This document shows positions 16,186 to 22,152 of a DNA stretch of 22,152 bases, in pieces (positions within the stretch are counted from its first letter, which is position 1; the number at the start of each line of letters is the position of its first letter). The position numbers and the translations under genes are program-made. The DNA lies in IMG/VR virus record IMGVR_UViG_3300020470_001880, positions 1 through 22,152 of that record. One strand, 5' to 3'. The DNA comes from a virus. The notes under the pieces were generated by a model, which was not told where the DNA came from, ran no database searches, and saw only the letters and a program-made list of their open reading frames with translations.

Positions 16186-16875
16186 ATGGCATATCTTGAT
16201 AATACTACGATTACGGTAGATGCTATACTTACGAAAAAAGGTCGTGAGAGATTAGCTTCGGGTGGAAAAAGTGTGAATGGTTTTCACATTACTCAATTCG
16301 CTTTAGCAGACGATGAGATTGATTACTCATTGTGGGACCCGACACATCCAAATGGTTCAGCTTATTATGGTTCAGTTATAGAAAACACACCATTAATGGA
16401 AGCTGTATCGGATGAGACTCAAATAATGAGGTCTAAACTTTTAACATTACCAAAAGGAACACCAAAAGTTCCTCTAATTGATGTTGGGTTAGATTTAGGT
16501 TCGACTGGTATGATTACATTAACAGTAACACAGAATACAGAAGTTACTTTATCTCCAGTAACTGCTAATATAGCTGGTGCTGACCAAACATTAGGATATA
16601 CATTTATTCTACATAATGGTCAATTCGCATCACTTAATATAGTGGATGGTGTTGATGCTAATTTAGTAGGAACCGTACCATCATTCTTAGGTGACATTAC
16701 ACAACAATATACAATTAGTGAAGTTGGTAGAGTAATGAAATTAAATCCAAAGAATATTATAGGAACAACGAACAAATTTACGAAAATTACAATTATTGGT
16801 AATGAGACTGGTGCTCAGAAAACATTGGATATTAAGGTAGTACCTCAATCTGAAAACACCAATGCTACAAACTAA
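16186..16875 (+). CDS. Virion structural protein, conserved N-terminus and Ig-like C-terminal part
   Basis: A 229-residue protein. Its N-terminus 'MAYLDNTTITVDAILTKKGR' (1-20) and 'NGFHITQFALADDEIDYSLW' (31-50) is, from memory, a conserved signature of a structural protein found beside baseplate genes in many environmental myophages, with no experimentally assigned role known to me. Residues about 105-225 are beta-rich with an Ig-like look ('GMITLTVTQNTEVTLSPVTA', then 'TKITIIGNETGAQKTLDIKV'). A strong ribosome site (TAGGAG) lies ahead. It opens the second structural group after the promoter gap and is followed by two related fibre-like proteins. I infer that it is a tail or baseplate component. 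Confidence 0.75.
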   Translation: MAYLDNTTITVDAILTKKGRERLASGGKSVNGFHITQFALADDEIDYSLWDPTHPNGSAYYGSVIENTPLMEAVSDETQIMRSKLLTLPKGTPKVPLIDVGLDLGSTGMITLTVTQNTEVTLSPVTANIAGADQTLGYTFILHNGQFASLNIVDGVDANLVGTVPSFLGDITQQYTISEVGRVMKLNPKNIIGTTNKFTKITIIGNETGAQKTLDIKVVPQSENTNATN

Positions 16876-16895
16876 TAAAATAGGAGAATAGAGAA

Positions 16896-18077
16896 ATGGC
16901 AAATGTAAGTGTAGACCAAATACTGGAACAACTAGCCACGGCGATAATGGATGACGCACAAAATGAAAACATTCTAGGAATGCAAAATGCTTCAGCTGGT
17001 GGTAATTTTTTAAATCAGATAGTAAGACCAAGAGTAGAGTCATTACTTTCTACCCAAGCTACAATAGATGCTACAGTATCAAAGGCTTTTAGTAAGTTTA
17101 ATATGTCAGATGACTTAGTAGAAAATGTGTTACAAAAAGTAACAACACCACTATGGTCTCAAGCAACATCTTCTCTTACAACATTCGAAACTTCTTCTGC
17201 TCAGACAGGTTCAACACAAGGTCAGTATTATTGGGATGTATATAATTTACCTCCTGGAGCTGAAAATTCTGCAGTACAATTCTCTGTGACTTATGGTCAC
17301 TATGCTGGAAGTGGTTCAGGTGGAATAACAGATAATAGACCTTATAAAGCTATTTATTCTCAGCATGTTAACTCTGTGTTAAATCCAGGTGATACTAGAT
17401 TTACATTTGACCCGTTAGTTGGTTCTGATAATTATGAAGATGATTTTTATGCAATAAACATATCAAGAGCACTTTATAAAGAAAGACTTGACCCTGGAAA
17501 TTGGGAATTAAAGTTAAGTGGTTCAGTTGGTGGTTCTCCTACTCAAAACGCATTAACCTTTACCGATGATAGTGGACAAAATACAGCGGCTGGAACTGGT
17601 TCAGGTGCTAGAGTATTTAATATTGTTAGTGGTACAATTGATGGTGGTCAAGTAGGAACAACTAAATATGGATTTGTTTATCCAGATGTTGGATTAATTA
17701 TATTTAGTGGACAGATAACTGCATCAATTGGTTGGACAACATCAGCAGGAACAGACTATGTTAATCATCAAAGATTCTTCGCGTCAGTAAAAGATGGTCA
17801 ATACTTCAAAGCTCGTTCAGAAGAAGATGTAACATCGACACATTATTTTTGTAGAGTACATAGTAGTGAATATAATTATTCAAATAATCCAACTTGGGCA
17901 AATCAGACAACTGGTGTACCTGTAAATGATGAGTTTAAGACAGACCCTAAAGCTTATATAACAACAGTTGGTCTTTATAATGACGCTAAAGAACTTCTAG
18001 CTGTAGCTAAGTTATCTAAACCATTATTAAAATCATTTAGTAGAGAAGCCGTAGTAAAAGTTAAACTTGATTTCTAA
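16896..18077 (+). CDS. Virion structural protein with shared ER-PG / GLYN scaffold
   Basis: A 393-residue protein. The N-terminal 90 residues are helical. Residues about 120-210 contain 'AVQFSVTYGHYAGSG' and 'INISRALYKERLDPGNWELK' (188-207). A glycine-rich stretch follows, then 'YGFVYPDVGLIIF' (258-270). The last 42 residues, 'YITTVGLYNDAKELLAVAKL' onward, end 'VKVKLDF'. The ERxxPG, G-x-(V/I)-Y and terminal GLYN modules recur in the next gene, so both belong to one family of phage structural proteins. These modules are common in large environmental phages, in my recollection. Function unknown; a tail, fibre-base or decoration component is inferred from neighbours. The ribosome site TAGGAG lies well upstream, with a weaker AGAGAAATG just before the start. 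Confidence 0.75.
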   Translation: MANVSVDQILEQLATAIMDDAQNENILGMQNASAGGNFLNQIVRPRVESLLSTQATIDATVSKAFSKFNMSDDLVENVLQKVTTPLWSQATSSLTTFETSSAQTGSTQGQYYWDVYNLPPGAENSAVQFSVTYGHYAGSGSGGITDNRPYKAIYSQHVNSVLNPGDTRFTFDPLVGSDNYEDDFYAINISRALYKERLDPGNWELKLSGSVGGSPTQNALTFTDDSGQNTAAGTGSGARVFNIVSGTIDGGQVGTTKYGFVYPDVGLIIFSGQITASIGWTTSAGTDYVNHQRFFASVKDGQYFKARSEEDVTSTHYFCRVHSSEYNYSNNPTWANQTTGVPVNDEFKTDPKAYITTVGLYNDAKELLAVAKLSKPLLKSFSREAVVKVKLDF

Positions 18078-18106
18078 ATTGGATGTAATAAAATGGGAAC
18101 GAATAA

Positions 18107-19753
18107 ATGTCAATATTTAAGCGATTACAGCCAAATGAAATAACGATAACACCTTTTAAAGCACATAAAAAATTCGCCCCAACAGTAGACATTGAAGATA
18201 GTTCAAGTGGAATTGTCATTACTGAAGGCGTTAATTATACTGGTCATTTTTATACTGCTGAAGAAAAGAATACAAATGGAATGTATAAAAGGAGTGTTTA
18301 TCATTTAGTTAATAAGTTACATTATGCTTATGAACTTGACCCTGCACAAACTCTTACAAATAATACACGAGAAGTTTTAGAAAAAAATTATATTACAACT
18401 GCAGAAGATTGTCCTTTTCCAACACATACAAGTGCCTCTATAACACATATCTTAATACCACAGAAAAAATTTGGAGAAAGAATAAAACCTGGAACAGTAA
18501 AAATTACTAGTAAAAATGATGAAGTCTCACCATCTTTAAATGGTGAAATATTTTATGACGATAGTCTAGGTAATTTATATAGTAATACAATTTCATCATC
18601 TTGGGTTTCTAGTAATTCACAATCTTATTGGCCACCAACGGGTAGTCTAAAGGGTTATTGGAAATTTGATAATTCAACAGACCCATATATAGATTATTCT
18701 GGAAATGGAAATAGAGCAGAACATACAGGTTCAGATTGGACAACCTATTATGATACGGATATTAGTGCTTCTAACTTGGAGGGTTTATCTATAAAAACAC
18801 CTGAAACAAGTAGTGGTATTAGATTGATGAGACATAAAAAATTACTAGACCAAAATAAACAAACTTGGACATTATGGTTTAAACCTACTGGTCATACAAA
18901 TGGTAATTTAGGAGCTAGAATAATAACAAGAGATTTATCAGAATACTTTGGATTAAAAGAACAAGGTGATTATTCAGGTGATGGTAAGTGTGGGGCTAGA
19001 ATATATCGTGGTCAAGCTAGTTCTAGTCTTTGGACTGATGCTTTAATTTCAGGAAGTTGGCACTTCGCTGCAATTTCAATCGATTATACAAATTCTAGTC
19101 AGAGCTCTTATTTATGGAATGGAGAGCAGTGGTTTACGGATACTGGTGGAACTGGTATAGATAGTTGGACAGGTGGTAATCACGATGGTTTATCTCACGG
19201 ATTGGGTTATAAAAGAGCAGTTGTATTAGGTTGTAATTCTGAACACCATACACAGATGCAATTTAAAAATAATTGTTTCTCTGGTAGTTATGATGAGGTT
19301 AGATATTATGATACAAATTTAAGTCAAGAACAAATATATACCTTAAAAGATTATCCAAGAGGAAAACAACAATCATTTATTGGTGATGTTTGGTACAATC
19401 AGGGGGAGATAGTAGTTAAGACTCAAAATGAAAATAAATATCTAGCTTCAGGTACAGGTTCAAATGGTTTTGAATTGGAATGGGATGCAACAGTTCAAAT
19501 ATTTGAACACGAATATAAATGTACTGCCGATGTTGATGAATTTAATAAAACAATAAACAGAAGTATAATTAAAGAAAGTTTAAATAATAATGAATTAATT
19601 GGTGTAGCTTCACATTCTTTATTTTCACCATATGTTACCACAATAGGTTTATATAATCAAGATTATGAACTATTGGCTATTGGTAAATTAGCTAGTCCAA
19701 TCAAGACATCAACAGAAACACCAATGACATTTGTAGTAAGAATAGATTTATAG
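18107..19753 (+). CDS. Virion structural protein with an inserted LamG lectin-like domain
   Basis: A 548-residue protein built on the same scaffold as its upstream neighbour. It has 'ILIPQKKFGERIKPGTVKIT' (115-134) and 'IFYDDSLGNLYS' (148-159), then a LamG/concanavalin domain (about 181-414), then 'GDVWYNQGEIVV' (426-437) and the terminal 'YVTTIGLYNQDYELLAIGKL' (509-528). The LamG domain shows typical features: 'LKGYWKFDNS' (181-190), 'DYSGNGNRAEHTG' (196-208), 'TWTLWFKPTG' (253-262), 'GSWHFAAISID' (316-326) and 'CFSGSYDEVRYYDTNLS' (390-406). Such domains in phage tail proteins usually bind sugars or stabilise fibres. GGGA eleven bases before the start is the likely ribosome site. I infer a receptor-contacting or accessory baseplate protein. 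Confidence 0.8.
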   Translation: MSIFKRLQPNEITITPFKAHKKFAPTVDIEDSSSGIVITEGVNYTGHFYTAEEKNTNGMYKRSVYHLVNKLHYAYELDPAQTLTNNTREVLEKNYITTAEDCPFPTHTSASITHILIPQKKFGERIKPGTVKITSKNDEVSPSLNGEIFYDDSLGNLYSNTISSSWVSSNSQSYWPPTGSLKGYWKFDNSTDPYIDYSGNGNRAEHTGSDWTTYYDTDISASNLEGLSIKTPETSSGIRLMRHKKLLDQNKQTWTLWFKPTGHTNGNLGARIITRDLSEYFGLKEQGDYSGDGKCGARIYRGQASSSLWTDALISGSWHFAAISIDYTNSSQSSYLWNGEQWFTDTGGTGIDSWTGGNHDGLSHGLGYKRAVVLGCNSEHHTQMQFKNNCFSGSYDEVRYYDTNLSQEQIYTLKDYPRGKQQSFIGDVWYNQGEIVVKTQNENKYLASGTGSNGFELEWDATVQIFEHEYKCTADVDEFNKTINRSIIKESLNNNELIGVASHSLFSPYVTTIGLYNQDYELLAIGKLASPIKTSTETPMTFVVRIDL

Positions 19754-19761
19754 GAGATTAA

Positions 19762-20271
19762 ATGGTTATATTAGGATTGGATGTATCCACGACTTGTGTC
19801 GGATACGCATTCACAGAAGATAAGAAGATTCTCGATATGGGATTCATCGACATCAAAAAAGAAAAAACGCCTAGAGATAAAGTGCAAAAAGTTCTTGACT
19901 TTCTCAATAATAGCTCGTATATTGATGAGGTAGAAAATATCAATGTTGAGGATAATTTGTCAGGATTTGCAGGTGGATTTACCTCTCAACAAGTTATTAT
20001 TAAATTAGCAAAGTTTAATGCAATATTGTGTTTTATGTTGGAAAATTTTGATTTCAAGGTTCATAACATAAATCCAAATACTGCAAGAAAACAAGTGTTT
20101 GGTGCGGCTAGAGTAAAAGGAATTAAAGCCAAAGACTATGTTAGAATGAAAATAGAAGAAATGTATGATACAAAAAAATGGTGTAAAAAAACTACACGAG
20201 GAAATTGGGACAAAAGAAATATTGATGCTTATGACGGCTTGGTTATGGCATTATTTGAAAAAAGCTCTTGA
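19762..20271 (+). CDS. RuvC-like Holliday junction resolvase
   Basis: A 169-residue RNase H-fold nuclease of the RuvC type. The first strand 'VILGLDVSTTCVGYAF' places the first catalytic Asp at D7. 'INVEDNLSGF' supplies E63. The C-terminal helix 'NIDAYDGLVMA' supplies D155 and D158. This D-E-D-D layout parallels E. coli RuvC (D7, E66, D138, D141). The enzyme would cut four-way junctions in replicating phage DNA, the job done in T4 by the unrelated endonuclease VII (gp49). The TAGGAG ribosome site overlaps the stop of the preceding structural gene. The gene begins the replication/recombination block (primase and gp47-type nuclease follow). Confidence 0.88.
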   Translation: MVILGLDVSTTCVGYAFTEDKKILDMGFIDIKKEKTPRDKVQKVLDFLNNSSYIDEVENINVEDNLSGFAGGFTSQQVIIKLAKFNAILCFMLENFDFKVHNINPNTARKQVFGAARVKGIKAKDYVRMKIEEMYDTKKWCKKTTRGNWDKRNIDAYDGLVMALFEKSS

Positions 20272-20297
20272 CTTTTATAGTAAAAGTTTCGTAAATT
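20268..20297 (+). promoter_or_regulatory. Possible sigma70-like promoter before the primase
   Basis: TTGACT (20268-20273) is one base from the -35 consensus, and TAAATT (20292-20297) is a weak -10 match (four of six) at 18-bp spacing. A transcript starting six to seven bases after the -10 would begin at or next to the primase GTG at 20304. The short gap contains no Shine-Dalgarno sequence. Confidence 0.35.
20271..20287. repeat. Perfect inverted repeat before the primase
   Basis: ACTTTTA (20271-20277), a TAG spacer, and TAAAAGT (20281-20287) form a perfect seven-base inverted repeat directly at the stop codon of the resolvase gene. It lies between the -35-like and -10-like boxes. It is too AT-rich and lacks the T run needed for a clear terminator. 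It could be an operator, an mRNA processing hairpin, or chance. Confidence 0.5.
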
Positions 20298-20303
20298 TAT
20301 ATT

Positions 20304-21236
20304 GTGACAAAACAGCATAATCAAATAGTTAGACTTGTAGAAAGGTTACTGAACAGAAGTACTCAGCTCAGAAATAATGAGCATGCATATCATTGTCCTT
20401 TCTGTAATCACCACAAAAAGAAACTACAAATAAACTTCAATACCTTCAGATGGCATTGTTGGATATGTAATACTGGTGGTCATAATTTAAAACAACTATT
20501 TAAAAAATTAAAAGCTACAAGAGAACAATTCAGAGAATTATTTGAACTATTGGGTGATATGATTCCTATGAAGAGAGAGTACTCTGATGAAAAGGTTAAA
20601 GAAAAAATATCACTTCCAAAAGAGTTTAGACCATTATATCAAGTACAGAATACACCTGATTATAAGAGGTCTATAATGTATTTAAAACAACGAGGCATAA
20701 CCAAAGAGGACATTTTAAAGTATGGTATGGGTTATTGTGAGGAAGGTGCATATAGTAGCAGAATTATTGTACCATCATATGATTATATGGGTAATTTAAA
20801 TTATTTTGTAGGTAGGGACATTTATGATTCCAAGTTAAAATACAAAAATCCACCTGTTAGTAAAGATATAATTGGATTTGAATTGTTTGTAAATTGGGAT
20901 GAACCAATTGTATTGGTTGAGGGTGTATTTGATGCTATAACTATCAGAAGAAATGCTATCCCGTTATTTGGTAAAACTATACCAAAGTCACTTGAGAGAA
21001 AAATAATAGAAAATAATGTTAAAGATATTTATATATCGTTGGACAATGATGCTCTACAAGACGCATTAAAAATATGTGAAAGATTTATGAAACAAGGAAG
21101 AAATGTTTATATGATAGACATACCAGACGGAAAAGACCCATCATCTATTGGGTTCGAAAATTTCCATAACAAATTAACAGCTACCGATGAATTAGACTTC
21201 AGTACTATGATGAAGTATAGATTATTCAGCATTTAA
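20304..21236 (+). CDS. 61: DNA primase, DnaG/gp61-type, with zinc ribbon and TOPRIM
   Basis: A 310-residue primase. The N-terminal zinc motif is 'YHCPFCNHHKKK' (29-40) with C31 and C34, then 'WHCWICNTGGH' (50-60) with C52 and C55. 'YLKQRGITKEDILKYGMGYC' (126-145) resembles the segment between zinc and TOPRIM domains of DnaG-type proteins. The TOPRIM core has 'IVLVEGVFDAITI' (E206) and 'YISLDNDA' (D247, D249), the acidic residues that hold metal ions. It would make RNA primers for lagging-strand synthesis with a gp41-type helicase not in this window. T4 gp61 is 342 aa, so the length fits. The start is a GTG with no Shine-Dalgarno sequence, after a 32-bp gap, unlike neighbours. Confidence 0.9.
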   Translation: MTKQHNQIVRLVERLLNRSTQLRNNEHAYHCPFCNHHKKKLQINFNTFRWHCWICNTGGHNLKQLFKKLKATREQFRELFELLGDMIPMKREYSDEKVKEKISLPKEFRPLYQVQNTPDYKRSIMYLKQRGITKEDILKYGMGYCEEGAYSSRIIVPSYDYMGNLNYFVGRDIYDSKLKYKNPPVSKDIIGFELFVNWDEPIVLVEGVFDAITIRRNAIPLFGKTIPKSLERKIIENNVKDIYISLDNDALQDALKICERFMKQGRNVYMIDIPDGKDPSSIGFENFHNKLTATDELDFSTMMKYRLFSI

Positions 21237-21244
21237 GGAGAACT

Positions 21245-22152
21245 ATGATAGAAGTAAAAGTACCATTCAAAAAAATAAAAACTATACATCACTTATCTGA
21301 TATTCATATTCGTAATTTAAAACGACATACTGAGTATAGACAAGTTTTTCAAAAAGTATATGATAGAATTAAGAAAAACTCTAAGGATAGTGTAATCTAT
21401 GTTGGTGGTGATATAGCTCACGCTAAACTAGATATGTCACCAGAGTTAGTAGATTTAATATCAGAGTTTTTACAGAATTTAGCTGATATAGCACCTACAA
21501 TAGTTATAGCTGGAAATCACGATTGTAACTTGAATAATCTTCACAGATTGGATGTACTACAACCTATTGTGAAAAATTTAAATCATCCAAATGTACACTA
21601 TTGGAGAGACACTGGTGTGTTTAAAATGGCAGATGTTACTTTCGTAGTTATGTCAGTATTTGATGAACACGACATATCAAAGTATCCAAAAGCTCAAGAT
21701 ATAGAGGGAGACACTAAGGTTGCATTATTTCACGGAAGTATAGACAATTGTTCAACAGATTTTGGATTTCATCTTAAAAATCCTGAACATACAACTGCAA
21801 TGTTTGAAGGTTATGATTTAGCTCTTCTTGGTGATATTCACAAAAGGCAGTTTATGGACAAAGAGCATCGTATAGCTTATTGTGGTTCTTTGATTCAACA
21901 GAATCACGGAGAGGCATTAGAACACGGATACTTGACTTGGGATGTTGGGACAAGAGAATCTACTTTTGAAAAAATTGATAACGATTATGGTTATTATACA
22001 TTAGAGGTTGATAATGGTGTAGTTCCTATGGTTAAAGATATGCCTAAGAAAGCTAGACTTCGTGTAAGAATATCTAATACAGATTCTTCTCAAGTCAAAA
22101 AAGTTATAGCTAAAATTCATAAGACATATAATGTAAAAGATATAGCTGTAAA
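21245..22152 (+). CDS. 47: Recombination nuclease, SbcD/Mre11-like, gp47-type (3' truncated)
   Basis: 302 codons are open from the ATG to the window edge with no stop, so the 3' end lies beyond it. T4 gp47 has 339 residues, so most of the protein is visible. All metallophosphoesterase motifs are present: 'HLSDIHIRN' (D19, H21), 'YVGGDIAHA' (D56), 'IAGNHDCN' (G90-N91-H92-D93), 'ALFHGS' (H163) and 'LLGDIHKRQ' (D197, H199). It should pair with an SbcC/gp46-type ATPase, expected just downstream, to resect DNA ends and feed recombination-dependent replication. AAGGAG, four bases before the ATG, is the ribosome site and lies at the stop of the primase gene, so the two are likely translated together. 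Confidence 0.94.
   Translation, partial: MIEVKVPFKKIKTIHHLSDIHIRNLKRHTEYRQVFQKVYDRIKKNSKDSVIYVGGDIAHAKLDMSPELVDLISEFLQNLADIAPTIVIAGNHDCNLNNLHRLDVLQPIVKNLNHPNVHYWRDTGVFKMADVTFVVMSVFDEHDISKYPKAQDIEGDTKVALFHGSIDNCSTDFGFHLKNPEHTTAMFEGYDLALLGDIHKRQFMDKEHRIAYCGSLIQQNHGEALEHGYLTWDVGTRESTFEKIDNDYGYYTLEVDNGVVPMVKDMPKKARLRVRISNTDSSQVKKVIAKIHKTYNVKDIAV

Noticed and set aside
19758-19943. A 61-aa minus-strand open frame opposite the resolvase start
   Set aside because: It lies wholly opposite a well-supported RuvC-like gene, has low-complexity composition and no family resemblance. Other minus-strand frames (1888-2073, 3111-3335, 3636-3896, 6958-7191, 7766-7978, 11035-11259, 16741-17043) are shadows for the same reason.
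20271-20287. Transcription terminator after the resolvase gene
   Set aside because: The inverted repeat is perfect but only seven base pairs with one G-C pair, and the T run is absent. A terminator call is not justified.
1-22152. tRNA genes, CRISPR arrays, insertion sequences or integrase/attachment sites
   Set aside because: No cloverleaf-like segment, regularly spaced repeat, transposase or recombinase was seen on either strand. The gaps are too short and AT-rich to hide one.

Overview
The window is part of the genome of a T4-like contractile-tailed bacteriophage with a low G+C content. Three lines of sequence evidence support this. There is a gp55-type late sigma factor. There is a baseplate block with recognisable gp5-like (OB-fold), gp25 and gp6 proteins in order. 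There is also a replication/recombination block with a DnaG/gp61-type primase, a RuvC-like resolvase and a gp47/SbcD-type nuclease. The long cassette of large structural proteins resembles what is seen in environmental, often marine, T4-like myoviruses. The host cannot be named from the sequence. Good Shine-Dalgarno sites before most genes argue against a host that does not use them.

Layout, all genes on the + strand. (1) Positions 1-1605 hold four tightly packed genes: the 3' end of a probable HD-domain phosphohydrolase, a small Cys-containing protein, a small membrane-anchored protein, and the late sigma factor. A strong intrinsic terminator follows (1635-1661). (2) Positions 1709-16065 form a baseplate/tail operon: a small coiled-coil protein, a gp5-like hub/spike protein, a Lys-rich protein, two tandem paralogous Gly/Pro-rich small proteins, gp25, gp6, and three increasingly large proteins of 388, 983 and 1595 aa. 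(3) A 120-bp gap (16066-16185) carries a late-promoter-like octamer and a 14-bp motif also found in the gap before the baseplate operon. (4) Positions 16186-19753 hold three further virion proteins; the last two share a scaffold, and one of them carries an inserted LamG domain. (5) Positions 19762-22152 hold the RuvC-like resolvase, the primase and the start of the gp47-type nuclease, which runs off the window.

How the parts fit: gp55 would direct the host RNA polymerase to late promoters that drive the structural genes, while the downstream genes act in replication and recombination. The most striking theme is that the proteins after gp6 look like a collection of sugar-binding or calcium-binding folds built onto the baseplate. 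They include a DNRLRE-like sandwich, a family-60-like carbohydrate-binding module with an NND...GGDRN motif, an exceptional Trp/His cluster, a dockerin-type Ca loop, and two LamG/concanavalin-like domains. The canonical T4 genes 7-11 are not recognisable. I infer that this is a multivalent polysaccharide-recognition apparatus. All assignments rest on reading motifs by eye, without database searches.
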